In this document: in pieces, positions 35,986 to 46,937 of the stretch
Numbering within the stretch: position 1 is the stretch's first letter
Layout of the letters: the number at the start of each line of letters is the position of its first letter
Origin: Mallotus nudiflorus
Taxonomy: Eukaryota > Streptophyta > Magnoliopsida > Malpighiales > Euphorbiaceae
DNA: 64,000 nt
NCBI GenBank assembly: GCA_947683625.1
Contig: CANTUR010001419.1
Span: forward strand, 46,584-110,583
Direction: 5' to 3'
The notes under the pieces: generated by a model
Seen by the model: the letters and a program-made list of their open reading frames with translations, nothing else
Told to the model about the DNA's origin: nothing
Database searches by the model: none
Made by a program: the position numbers and the translations under genes

Positions 35986-36769
35986 AATAAGAATGGAAGA
36001 ACATCAAGCTTCCTATTGAATAGGGGGTTTCTTCTATTCAATTGTGTTTATTCATTCTTAATTTTAATTTAATGATGATGTCTATTTTCTTTTATTCTTC
36101 ATCTTTATCTCTTACAATTAACATGAGTAGCTAAATTCTTAGTTAGGGTTCTTGTTGCAATTCAACCATGGGCTAATCACCATTAAGCCTAAGCTATTAA
36201 TCTAGATCCTTTGGTTGTTATTGAACTTAATGTCTTATTAGGATTGATCATCCTTTGATTGAATATACACAATAAAACTTGAGAGATGGGTTGTATTAGA
36301 TTTAAACAATAACTTGTTAGATGCTTTCTTAGTTGAGAAACACTTAAGCAACTAATATTGAGTAAGGGTTAGTGCTTAAACTGGGTTAATTGAACACTTA
36401 GTAGGTGACAGTTTTAAATCTAAGAACGTAAATTTACTTGGTTAATCTTAGGGTTGTCTTAGGAGGAAAGCCTATGATTCTTGAGAAACCCTCAAATTGG
36501 ATTAAGGTTAGGTATGGCTTAACAGTTAATTGATCTTAAATAAAGGTTGAATTGGTAATAAGAACCCTAGCTCTACAAAGTGATTGATATTTCATTGTGA
36601 TTTTTTTTGTGTTTTGTCTTAGTTTAATTTTTAGTTTAATTCAAAATACCCTTTTTCGTTGTTTAAACAAACAAACATAATTAGTATCACTGTAGTCAAT
36701 TTACAATCTCTGTGGGATCAATATTTAATTACTACTTGTATGAATTTGTATACTTACAGAAATCCATTA
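35986..36769 (+). mobile_element. Truncated 5' LTR of the Athila-like element
   Basis: It matches 47,484-48,276 of the 3' LTR (ACATCAAGCTTCCTATT, GGTTTCTTCTATTCAATT and on to the end). The first ~545 bp, including the TATA region, are missing. Satellite joins it at AATAAGAAT, sharing about four bases with the LTR. The end is AATCCATTA where the 3' LTR has AACCCATCA. Confidence 0.88.
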
Positions 36770-36775
36770 AGTTTT

Positions 36776-36793
36776 TGGTGCCGTTACAAGGAT
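36776..36793 (+). other. Primer-binding site of the Athila-like element
   Basis: TGGTGCCGTTACAAGGAT lies six bases after the LTR. It resembles TGGCGCCGTTGCCGGGGA of Athila/Calypso-type elements, complementary to a tRNA-Asp 3' end, with transitions (CG to TG) as expected of decay. Confidence 0.7.
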
Positions 36794-36891
36794 TTCCAAA
36801 TTGATATTGTTGAGAATTTTATGTTTGATTTAGATGTTCTTTTTTACTTTTGTTTTTATTTTTTTGGTTTTACAGGAACTCTTTTTGTTGC

Positions 36892-38700
36892 ATGCACACA
36901 ATGCGTGATATAAGCAGACAAGGAGTCCACTTAATACCACTTGATTTAGAGATTGAAAGAACTATTCATAGAAGGAGAAGACAAAATAAAGATAGGATGA
37001 ACAGAGGGGAAGATGAAAGAAACCTGCCTTTGGGGGGTAGGGAAGCACACAATGGACAAGATGGCCAAAATGGGCAGGTTGCCCATAAAACTATGAGGGA
37101 CTTTGTAAGTCCCAATGTCCAAGGTGACCGAACTCTAATTATGAGGTTGGCGGTTGCTACAAATAACTTTGAAATCAAACCAGCCATGATCCAAATGATT
37201 CAAAACTCATAGTTTAGTGGCTTACCACATGAGGATCCAATTGGTCATATGACAAGATTTTTGGAGTATTTTTTTACCTTCAAGATGAATGGAGTACAGC
37301 TAAAAGCAATCAGACTCATCCTTTTTCCATTTTCATTGATGGATAGAGCAAAAAGATGGTTCAATAGTTTAGCACCTAACTCCATAAACACATGGTAGGA
37401 GCTTTATACAGCCTTTTTCAATAAGTACTTTCCACCAGCTAAAGTACTCAAAATTAGAAATGAAATCAACTCTTTCTATTGAAGAGATGATGAAATTTTT
37501 TATGAGTGTTGGGATAGATTCAAGGATCTTCAGCGACAATGTCCACCACAGCTGATTCCTTCATGGGATTTGGCACAGTCTTTTTATAAGGGTGTCAATC
37601 CCGTAATGAGAGCAAACATAGATGCATCAGCAAGAGGAACTATCTTGTTTAAGACACCAAAAGATGCCTTAGAGCTTTTTAAAGAAATGGCTAATACCCA
37701 AAGCCTCTGGTCCAGTGAGAGAGCTATTCCAAAGAGAGGGGGAGTAGTTGAAGTTGACACTTTGACAATGTTAAATGCAAAGATGGATGATTTATCTAAA
37801 AGAATGGATAAAATGAATATCAATGCCATATCTAACTTGTCTTCCTCTTGTGAATTATTTCAGGGTAGTCATCCAACTATAGAGTGTCAGATGATGCAAA
37901 GCTTGTCCATAGAGAATGTAAACTTTATGAACAACTTTAAAGGACATCAGAATCAAGTGCATGGCAATACCTATAATCCAAGTTAGAGAAATCATCCTAA
38001 TTTCTCTTAGAGTAATCAAGGGAATAACCAGTGGAGGACACAAGCACCACCTGGTTTTGTAGGGCATAATGTGCAACACCAGCAACCAAATTACCATCAA
38101 GAAAAAAATTCATCTTTTAGGAGTTCTCTAGAGAGCAAGTTGGAGAAGTTCATGGATGTGATGTCCATAAATATTAATCAATAAGATGAAGCTACAAAGA
38201 GGTTGGAAGGCAGATTTGAGCAAATATATCAAGACACTCAGCTGATGTTTAAGAACCACTCTTCCTCTATTCATAATTTAAAGGTGCAAATGGGGCAATT
38301 GGCAAATTCTTTATCAATGAGGAATCAAGGTTCTTTGCCAAGCAACACTAAGAAGAATCCAAAAGAATAGTTGAAGGCTATCACCTTGAGAAGTGGAATA
38401 GAGATCCAAATCCCAAAAGCAATAATAGGATATGAGCAGGAAAGGAAGAAGGAAGAGGAGAAAGAGCAAGAGGATGAATGGGTTGAAGTGCAAATAGAGG
38501 AGAAGCTACAAGGTGATAACAAAAATAAAGAACGAGTAGTAGAGAAACCTACACCACCACTAGTGAAACCTTACAAACCTCCAGCTCCATATCCTCAGAG
38601 ATTGAAGAAATAGGAGCATGATCAATAATTTGCTAAATTTTTAGAGAGGTTTAAAGCACTCCACATCAACATGCCTCTGGTGGAATGTCTTTCGTAAATG
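36892..38700 (+). pseudogene. gag: Athila-type gag pseudogene
   Basis: One frame from ATG 36,892 runs into the protease with no frameshift but many stops (37,210, 37,396, 37,480, 37,984, 38,008, 38,182, 38,368, 38,611, 38,626, 38,695). Athila gag landmarks: FSGLPHEDPIGHMTRF (about 37,213), IRLILFPFSLMDRAKRWFNS (about 37,312), YFPPAKVLKIRNEINSF (about 37,429), WDRFKDLQRQCPPQLIPSWD (about 37,510). A zinc knuckle at about 37,849-37,887 reads CELFQGSHPTIEC; the second cysteine is now Phe. Then come a proline-rich stretch, LKAITLRSG and a Lys/Glu-rich linker. Stops fall at expected Gln, Arg or Trp positions. A start at ATG 36,901 is equally possible. The product would have formed the particle shell. 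Confidence 0.88.
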
Positions 38701-39252
38701 CGTAAGTATGCTAAATTTCTCAAGGAACTAATTTCTAGCAAAAAGAAGTTACAAGAATGTGAGACCATCACACTCACAAAAGAGTGTAGCGCTATCAACT
38801 TAAAGAAACTTTATTTAAAAAGGAAGCATCCAGGGAGTCTCACTATTCCTTATTCTATGGGAAATTTAAATTTTCAAAGATCTTTATATGATTCTAAAGC
38901 TTCAATTAATCTTATGCCTTTGTCTGTTTATAGGAAATTAGGATTAAGAGAAGCAAAACCTACAAGCATTTGATTACAACTTACAGATAGGACAGTGAAG
39001 GAACCGTAAGGGATAGTGGAGGATGTATTAGTAAGGGCTGGAAAATTTATTTTTCCAGTGTATTTTGTTGTCCTTAACTTTGAAGAAGATGAGGAGGTTC
39101 CACTAATCCTTGGTATGCCATTCCTTTACACTGCTAGACCAATAATTGACGTCTATGATGGAACTCTCATATTAAGAGTAGGGGATGAGAGCTGTAAGTT
39201 TAATATCTATGAAACTATGAAATATCCCTATGATGAAGATTTTTCCATGTGA
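38698..39252 (+). pseudogene. pro: Athila-type aspartic protease region
   Basis: In frame with gag. Motifs: MRKYAKFLKELISSKKKL, CSAINLKKLYLKRKHPGSLT, IPYSMGNLNFQRSLYDSKAS plus INLMPLSVYRKLGL, GIVEDVLVRAGKFIFPVYF, and VPLILGMPFLYTARPIIDV. This is the retropepsin of Athila elements. The active-site triad, normally D-x-G-A or DSGA, reads DSKA here, so the glycine is lost. In-frame stops at 38,971 (TGA), 39,007 (TAA) and 39,250 (TGA) fit single transitions from Arg or Gln codons. It would have cut the polyprotein; it is inactive now. Confidence 0.85.
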
Positions 39253-40989
39253 GTTAAAGTCATTGATAAATGTGTGAATGAAGTCCAACGACAGAGGTTG
39301 GCACGGTCTTTAGAAGTTGAGAATATTAAGAAGTGCTTATAGGTACAATCTTCTCAAGAAGAAGTGACTTTTAAATACCTGCACTAACCACACATACAAC
39401 TACCAAACACTGAACCCACACCTCCCTCAATCATAAAACCACCAAAACTAGACTTGAAGTTGTTACCTCAATATTTAAGGTACACTTTTCTTGGTGACTA
39501 TCAAACTTTACCTATGATTATATCTTTTAAACATAACAAGGAGCAAGAGGATTTGTTGGTGAACATGTTAAAGAGAATAATAAAGGCAATCGATTGGCAA
39601 ATTTTAGATATAAGAGGTATAAGTCCCTCTTATTGCATGCATAAGATTTTAATGGAGGATGGACACACGCTAGCCATTGAAAGATAGAGGAGGCCCAACC
39701 CGATCATGCAAGAGGTGGTGAAGAAAGAAGTGGTCAAACTACTTGATGCAAGAATTATTTATCCAATCTCTGATAGTTCTTGGGTTAGCCCAATTCAGTG
39801 TGTGCCAAAGCAGGGGGAATAACAATTGTGCAAAATATGGAAGGAGAGTTTGTTCCTACAAAAGTTGTGAATGGATGGAGAGTGTGCATTGATTATAGGA
39901 AATTAAATTCATCCAAAAGGAAAGACCATTTCCCATTACCCTTTATTGATCAAATATTGGAGCAGATAGCAGGACATGCTTTTTACTACTTCCTGGATGG
40001 TTACTCGGGCTATAATCAAATTGTAATAGCTCCAGAAGATCAAAAGAAGACCAGCTTTACGTGTCCTTATGGCACATTTGCATACAGGAGGATGCCATTT
40101 GGGTTATGTAATTCTCCTATAACTTTTCAGAGATGTATGATGGCTATATTTGCAGATTTAGTAAAAGAGATCATGGATGTTTTCATGGATGATTTTTCTA
40201 TCTATGGAAACTCATTTGAAGGATGTCTAAGCAATTTAGAGCAAGTTGTAGCACGTTGTGAGGAAACAAATTTAGTGTTGAATTGGGAAAAGTGCCATTT
40301 CATGGTAGATGAAGGTATTGTACTTGAATACAAGATTTTAGCTTAAGGCATTCAGGTTGATAAAGCAAATGTGGAGGCAATTGAGAAGCTAAAATACCCT
40401 ATAAATGTTAAAGGAGTTAGGAGTTTTCTTGGTCATACAGGCTTCTATAGGCAATTTATCAAGTATTTCTCAAAAATCCCAAAACCCCTTTGTAAGTTAC
40501 TTGAAAAAGATTCACCTTTTGATTTTACTGATGGTTGCAAATTGGCTTTTGATAGGTTGAAACAAGCACTTGTTTCTGCTCCTATAGTGATGGCACTAGA
40601 TTGGAGTCTACCATTTGAGCTTATATGTGACGCCAAGGATCATGCAATAGGAGTTATTGTTGGCCAAAGAAAGGAGAACAGGTTGCATGTGATCTATTAT
40701 GTGAGCCGAACATTGATAAATACTCAGTTGAATTATGCTACTATAGAAAAGGAGATACTAGCTGTTATATTACTATTGACAAGTTCATATCATACCTCCT
40801 TGGATCTAAGGCAATTATATACACAGATCATGCAGCATTGAAGTATTTAATAAATAAAAAGGATTCAAAACCAAGGCTCATTAGATGGGTACTTTTATTG
40901 TAAGAGTTTGATATTGAGATCAGAGATAAGAAAAGAGCTGAAAATGTAGTAGCTTATCATCTTTCAAGGTTGGAGTTGGAATAAGAGGA
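39253..40989 (+). pseudogene. pol: Athila-type reverse transcriptase and RNase H
   Basis: A short linker (LDLKLLPQYLRYTFLGDY at about 39,451) leads to RT: ERxRRPNPIMQEVVKKEVVK (stop at 39,685), then SWVSPIQCVPK. A one-base frameshift at about 39,812 moves the frame; the next continues GWRVCIDYRKLNSSKRKDHF, MPFGLCNSPITFQRCM and VFMDDFSIYG (catalytic Asp pair kept, about 40,180-40,209). A stop at 40,344 precedes VRSFLGHTGFYRQFI (about 40,413) and the RNase H part LICDAKDHAIGVIVGQ (about 40,620). A second frameshift at about 40,775 is followed in another frame by YTDHAALKYLINKKDSKPRL and ending AENVVAYHLSRLE (about 40,970). It would copy RNA into DNA and remove the RNA strand. Confidence 0.9.
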
Positions 40990-42340
40990 AAGAGATAAGC
41001 AAGAGCTTATCAAGGAGATGTTCCCTGACAAAATGCTTTTCACTATAGGATTTATAGGTGCTCCTTAGTTTGCTGATGTAGCAATTTTTTTGTCAGTGGG
41101 TGAAATTCCAAAAGAGTTCACTCCTTAGCAAAAGAAAAAGTTGATTCGTGATGCTAAGTTCTACATTTAGGATGAGCCATTTTTATGGAAACTATGCAAC
41201 GATGGCATGGTAAGGAGATGTGTAACAAATGAGGAAGTAGGAGAAATCTTACAACACTGTCATGGGAGGGTTAATGGTGGACATTATGGACCATAAAGAA
41301 CAGCTACTAAGGTTCTTGAAATAAGGTTCTATTGGCCGTCAATTTTTCAAAATGCTAGAGATTTTGTGATGCATGCCAAAGGAGTGGAAAAATTTCAAAA
41401 AAGGATTAAATGCTCCAATATGGAATTCTAGAGGTGGAAATTTTTTATGTTTGGGGAATTGATTTCATGGGACCATTTTTGGTGATAGATGGTAACAGAT
41501 ATATTCTTGTTTGTGTGGATTATGTTTTCGAGTGGATGGAAGCTCAGGCGTGCATAGTTAATGATGAAAGGGTTATTTACAAGTTCTTAAAAAAGCTATT
41601 CTCTCGACTTGGAATGCCTCAAGTCATCATAAGTGATAGGGGAACACACTTTTATAATAAGAATATGGAAGCATTATTAGCTCGCTGTGGTGTGAAGCAT
41701 AGGGTAGCTACACCTTATCACCCGCAAACCAATGGCCAAGTTGAGGTGAGTAATTAGGAGTTAAAGAAGATTTTGGAGAGAATAGTAAGTAAGTCAAGGA
41801 AAGAATGGGCAAGGAAGCTTGATGACGCTTTATGGGAATATAGAACAACTTACAAAACACCTTTTGGGATGTTTCCCTTCAGGGTCTTTTATAGCAAAGC
41901 ATGTCATCATCTTGTTGAGCTTGAACATAAGGCCTACTGGGCGATGAAAGCCTTGAATTTTGACTTCAAGAAGGTAGCTGAGAGAAGAATGTTATAGTTG
42001 AATGAACTTAAAAAGATAAGAGAAGCTGTTTATGAAAATTTAAGGATTTATAAAGAACTTACTGAAAGATGGCATGATGCAAGAGTAACAATCAAGGAGT
42101 TTAAGGAAGGTTGATCAAGTTTTATTGTTCAACTCATGGCTCATATTGTTTCCTGGAAAGTTGAAAAGTAGATGGATAGGACCGTATACAGTGACTCATT
42201 CATATCCTCATGGAGTTATGGAATTGAGCAACACAAGAGGAGACATATTCAAAGTGAATGGGCAAAGGTTAAAGCTATACCATGGAAGCACATTTGAGGA
42301 GTTCCATCAAGTTTCATACTTGAAGGAATCAACTGGATGA
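40990..42340 (+). pseudogene. int: Athila-type integrase
   Basis: H2C2 zinc-finger region at about 41,255-41,385: HCHGRVNGGHYG, then ATKVLEIRFYWPSIFQNA, then after a frameshift at about 41,367 DACQRSGKISKKD. The catalytic core is at about 41,440-41,757: VWGIDFMGPF (first Asp), VIISDRGTHFYNKNMEALL (second Asp) and HPQTNGQVEVSN (Glu), so the DDE triad is still readable. Stops at 41,755 (after VSN) and 41,995 (after RRML), then a frameshift at about 42,110. The last part, KLKSRWIGPYTV, VNGQRLKLYHG, ending ESTG, closes pol at TGA 42,338. It would insert the DNA copy. Confidence 0.9.
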
Positions 42341-43257
42341 TCAATTTGATGGTCTAGCTCATGGACCATTAAAAGAGCACTTTGTGGGGGCTTAACCAAG
42401 ACTATTTTCATTTGTATTTTTATTTTTATTGTTATTATTTTTTTATTATTTGGTTATTTCTTTTATATTTTTGCAAGTTTATTCTATGTTTGATGATTGT
42501 TTCTTATGCATTTTAGGGAATGAAAGAAAGGTTAGAGCTCTAGAAGTGGTCTTGTGAGTTAAATGTTTAGTGGAATGTTGTTTCAAGTGACTTGTAAGTC
42601 AAATTTTTAATGCATTGCTTGTTTATGTGTGTTGAATTTTTGATTTAGCGAATTTTCTGAAGTATGCATGTGCAGGTCGCATGGTTGTGCTAAAAATGCA
42701 CATGGCCTTGCGTCTTATGTCGCTACTTTTGGATAATCAGGTCACACAACTATGTGAAAAATGCACACAGTCGTGCACCTTATGATGCCAAAACTTGACA
42801 CACGGCTGTGCACATTTTGTGCATGGCCGTGTGACGAGATAGACCCTTTTTTTTAAAAAAAAAGACACAAAATTTTGTTTTAAGTGGATTTTTCCACTTC
42901 CCAACACTCCACAATCCCCCAAAACCCTAGGGACTCCAATTTTTACCACTTTTCCACTTCCCAAGCCCTAAAAAACCTAACCCTTAACCACCTTTTCAAT
43001 TTCTCATTAAATTTGACCCAATTCCCCATCATCCCACTCTCTATATAAACACTCACCTCCTCTCTATAAAATCATTTCCTACACCATTCTCCACTCTACA
43101 TATTCTCTACACCACTCTACACCATTCTCCACTCTACATATTCTTTTTAAGGAAGTCTCATAGAGAAAGATCAAAGGAGGAAGGGCATAGCAAGGAAGAA
43201 AACTAATCCTTCCAAAAGAGCAAGACATGGTGGAACTTCAAATAACCGGGTGGTGCA
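42341..43257 (+). other. Spacer after pol, with palindromic GC-rich motifs
   Basis: No coding sequence is recognised. At about 42,679-42,712, 42,741-42,780 and 42,797-42,834 lie imperfect copies of a two-armed motif around GCACACGGCCGTGTGC with an A/T-rich middle. The latter part has tandem CTCTACACCATTCTCCA copies (about 43,078-43,141) and a purine-rich stretch before the next pseudogene. Confidence 0.6.
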
Positions 43258-44358
43258 GATGAGGAAAAAATGGTAAAACCTTTCCCCTCTCAAATTCAAT
43301 TTAGGCATGGTAAGCATAGGAATAAGTTTCAAGCAATGATGGGTAGGAAGATTGTGCCAAACAGATATTTGAGTGCCACATCCTTAATTGAAATTGGGCT
43401 GTTAGACGAGATTAATTTGTATGTTCATAGGATGAGGTGGAATGATTTTTTTTATGTAGAATCCTTCTTATGCCATCCCCACTTATGAATTTCTCTCTTC
43501 TTTTGAGTTTAATGATCATACCCTTGTGCTTACTTTTCATTTGGGGAATGAGGAGCATACTCTAGGCTTGTTTTAACTCAATGATGTATTCCATTTTCCT
43601 AAAAATCAGGATGCTAATGTTGCATATGATAGGAATGTGTTTTGGAGAGAATTAACTAGGGAAAGGGGAGTTTTCTATGAGGCTCAATTAGAAAAAGAAT
43701 CAAGGATACGATTGCCCACACTCAAGTACATTCATAGGCTCATGGCACATTCTTTGTTTCCAAGGAAAGAGGGTGACTCTGTGAGTACCACCACTGAGCT
43801 AAACATTTTATATTGTATGGTGAATGATAGAAACCTTGATGTCTATCATGCTTTAGCTAGAAATTAAGAGATGTTGCTATAAAAGCAACTGGGGCTATTA
43901 AGGTGGGAGGACTAGTAACAGCTATATCCAAGTACTTAAACTTTGACATAAAGAACATGCCTTTTGAATAGGTCCTAGGTCATCACTTCATTGACATTGG
44001 CATGATAGAATCCATGGGAATGGCTAGAGTTGACCATACTAGGAGACCTTTTCTTATCCTGCATGTACCTGTAGAGTAAGATGAAGAGGAAGAGGAAGAT
44101 GTTTCTCTAAATAATGTGATAGAAAGGCTGGACAGCTTGGAGCTGCAAATTGGAGTCATAGATTCCAACGTAGGTGAGCTGAATTCTGAAGTGGTAGGCA
44201 TGGGTCATACTTCTAGGAAAATGAATTGCACATTGTAGATGATTAACCATAACCTTAACACCTATTTTAGCTCTTAGAATTTTATCCCGCCACCATTCTT
44301 GCATGATGAAGATATGGCAATATAAGAGTACTCCTCTAAGGATGAAGAGGAGGAATGA
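43258..44358 (+). pseudogene. Athila ORF-1-like pseudogene A
   Basis: It reads GGADEEKMVKPFPSQIQF, GRKIVPNRYLSATSLIEIGL, a frameshift at about 43,475, then YEFLSSFEFNDHTLVLTFH, FWRELTRERGVFYEAQ, TLKYIHRLMAHSLFPRKEG and TELNILYCMVNDRNLDVYHA. After another frameshift (about 43,865) come LRDVAIKATGAIKVGGLVTA, a Glu-rich stretch (DEEEEED) and a likely coiled coil (VIERLDSLELQIGVIDSNVG), ending TGA 44,356. Stops at about 43,573, 43,970 and later. The order RY..L..LG / FWRE / KYIHRLMAHS resembles the family named ATHILA ORF-1, whose function is unknown. The start is uncertain: an in-frame TAA lies just upstream. A protein with its own promoter or a read-through product are both possible. Confidence 0.6.
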
Positions 44359-45079
44359 AGTCCTTATTTTGAATGGTGTTTAAGTCTAGCTTGAACAATG
44401 TTTATTTTATGTGTTTTTAGTCCTTTTAATTGTGATGTTTTATGAAACATTATATGTTATGTTTCATGCTTTGAATTGAAGTATGTTTTTTCTAAGTTGT
44501 TTTTGTTAAGGATTTTTATTTTAGGAATGTTACTTTTTCTTATTTTCCATTCATTTTTTCTTCCAATTGTGCAATAAATATGGGAGGCTTGTCCTACCAA
44601 TATGATGCAAAAAAAATCAATCAATGCTAGCAGGTAGCACGGCCATGCGCATTTGGCACACGGCCATGCATGATACAACGTCAATTAGGTAGCATGGCCG
44701 TGTGCATTTTGCACACGGCCATGCAACCTGATGCACTGGACAATTCAAATTCTTCAAATTTTTCCTATAATAAATGTTGCAATGAGGACATTGCACATTT
44801 TAAGTGTGGTGGAGGAATTAAAATTTTTTTATTTTGTGAGCTTGTTAGTTGTGATTTTGTTTGTTTTTATGTTTTTTCCTTATTCCATTAGGAGTTTAGT
44901 TGATTTTAGTTTTCTAAGTGAGCTAAACTTCCCGAATTAATGGGTGAGCAATTTTTATTTTGTTGGAGTTTTTTTTTTCTCGTAACTCTTTTTCTTATTT
45001 AAACTTTGCTAACTTTTGTTTTTGTTCTTGTTAATTCCATTCTCTTTTATTGTTTTATTTTAGTACTAACATTGTTGTG
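44359..45079 (+). other. Spacer between ORF-1-like genes, with two hairpins
   Basis: AT-rich non-coding sequence. The motif copies at 44,637-44,669 and 44,692-44,724 are described separately. Short open frames at 44,670-44,940 overlap the hairpin and have no recognised motif. Confidence 0.6.
44692..44724. repeat. Perfect 15-bp inverted repeat, GC-rich hairpin
   Basis: GCATGGCCGTGTGCA (44,692-44,706), loop TTT, TGCACACGGCCATGC (44,710-44,724). A weaker copy precedes it at 44,637-44,669. Each arm also contains a near-palindrome (ACGGCCGT). Relatives sit at 42,679-42,834 and in the 3' LTR at about 47,224-47,262. Confidence 0.92.
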
Positions 45080-46068
45080 ATGGCTAGAACAAAGACACAA
45101 TTTCAAGGAAAGAAGCTTAGTAATGGCAAGGGCAATAATAGACTCTAGGGATCTTTTAATGTAGGTTCTTTGGGAAAGAATACTTATTTGACTATGAAAT
45201 CATTTCTCAAATCTTTGGTTTTCCTCAAAGAGGTGTTTATAAACCTCCTATGTATTATAATATGAGTAGTTTTTGGCATGAAATCACTAAAGGTGATAAA
45301 GTTTGTGAGGGTCAAATAATGACTAGTGGTTTGATCAAAGATCACTCATATTTAATCATGCATAAATTCATGGCACATACAATCTTTGGAAGAAAAGATA
45401 GTACTAAGGTTTCTCCTGATGAACTATTCATATTATGGTGCTTGAAGACTAACACAAAAGTATATAGTACATACTTTATTTTGTGTTCTATTTGGCGTGT
45501 TGTTCAGGCTAGAAAGGCATTGATCTCAATGGGGCATATTGTCATCGGATTAGCATTGTATTTTGCTCCACTCAAATTTGCCAAACATAAATTGGAGCCT
45601 TTAGAAGCCGAGCCCCTTGATGAAGATTACCTAGTGCAAGCTAAAATCATCACCGAATTCAATGAGTTTCATGATGTAACAGGTAGAAGATGCTACATGA
45701 TCCGCCAAATGGCAATGCAACATGGTGAAATACCTTTACCCCCTAATGCAACTGAAAAAGGAGATAATGGGATTGAAGCTCAATCAAGGAAGTGAGGGAA
45801 CACCAAAAAATGGAGTGATGGTATCATGGAAAAAATCAAAGAGTAGATGGATATCTCTAACAATAGGATTGGGAATATGGTTATGGATTTTTCCAACCAA
45901 ATAAAGAAGTTCGAGAGGTGATGTGAATCCAGAGCTGAAAGGTTGCAACTTCAAATTGATGAAATCTTTCGCATCCTTCCTCAAAGCAAAAGATCTAAAG
46001 CTATAAATGAAGCTACAAACTGCATCATGGTCACACCATATATTCCCCCTCCAGTTTCACTAGAATAA
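45080..46068 (+). pseudogene. Athila ORF-1-like pseudogene B
   Basis: ATG 45,080 gives MARTKTQFQGKKLSNGKG; a stop at about 45,149 and a frame change at about 45,170 follow, then EYLFDYEIISQIFGFPQRGV and a long open stretch (45,250-45,795): MSSFWHEITKGDKVCEGQ, LIMHKFMAHTIFGRKDSTKV, ELFILWCLKTNTKVYSTYF, GHIVIGLALYFAP, ITEFNEFHDVTGRRCYMI. The tail in a third frame carries a possible coiled coil (IGNMVMDFSNQIKKFER) and ends at TAA 46,066. It shares the FW.E.T / L...HKFMAH..F.RK / EL.IL.C..N.....Y layout with pseudogene A, so the two are probably distant paralogues, here the less damaged. Function is unknown; no membrane segment or signal peptide speaks for an envelope protein. Confidence 0.6.
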
Positions 46069-46922
46069 AAGGAGTATAATGTTCTTTAGTTTTCTTTTAT
46101 TCATTTTATTTTCATGACTGTATGGTTATGTGTTTGTTTTATTTTAAGAGTCTACATGCTTTATTTTTTTTACCCTTTTACGTGTTTATGCCTTGCTCTT
46201 ACACTTGAATTTTTGCAATACATATACCTTTAGACCCTTATTCATTAATCTTAGTTTTCTTGAAGAAATGCCTTAATCTTCCTTTAATGGATCATTTTAA
46301 ATTTTTAAATTAGAAGAGAAACTTGTGGTTAGGAATTTTTAAATTTTAATGAACACTAATGCTTACTTTTCTATTGAATAAGTGAATTTAGATGATTAAT
46401 ATTTAAGAAAAGTATTTGAGAGTAGGAATTTGAGGCTGCTTTAGAGCGGTTAAAAAAATCAAGAAGCGAGATGGAGCGTAAAATGCACTCGTTTGGAGCT
46501 TAAAATTTAAAAGAAAAATCTTTTAAATGCTCCTTCTACTCCAATGCTCTTTAAGAGTAAGAGTATCCAAAGGACCCATTTTGGAGGTTTCCACACTGAG
46601 TAACACAAGAAAGGTGGGGGATGCTGAGATTGGGAAGACATTGATTAATTAACTTCTTAGCCTCCTTATTATTGGGATGATTCCTACTTATTTCTATTTT
46701 TCTTGAGTGTCAATCGTTTGTTTTCATAGTTTCACTAGAAAAGTATGCTCTTCACACGATAATAATATATTCTTGACTTCAGTTGCTGTTTTAAATTTTG
46801 AGTTTTTAAACTTTTTATTAAAGGAAGATTATGTTAGTTAGTCAAGCTAAAGCTAGTTAATGAGTATGATTCTTTAGGTAGATATGTGTTTTTAGGTTTT
46901 GCTTGAGGATAAGCAAATATTC
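46069..46922 (+). other. 3' non-coding region of the Athila-like element
   Basis: AT-rich. It contains one copy (46,537-46,625) of the segment triplicated at 28,228-28,560, and downstream AGAAAAGTATGCTCTTCACA (about 46,737), which resembles AAAAAGTATGCTCTCAGCAT at about 28,694 in the gag-only element. Confidence 0.65.
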
Positions 46923-46937
46923 AAGTGTGGGGGAATT
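46923..46937 (+). other. Polypurine tract of the Athila-like element
   Basis: AAGTGTGGGGGAATT directly precedes TGATGAGTG of the 3' LTR, the typical Athila arrangement. Confidence 0.75.

Noticed and set aside
44670..44940. Possible envelope-like or membrane ORF (Phe/Leu-rich C-terminus)
   Set aside because: It starts inside the hairpin motif, is only 70 codons long, and its hydrophobicity comes from T-rich spacer DNA.
43258..46068. Calling the post-pol ORFs a retroviral envelope
   Set aside because: No signal peptide, transmembrane segment or cleavage motif is visible; the layout fits ATHILA ORF-1-like proteins better.
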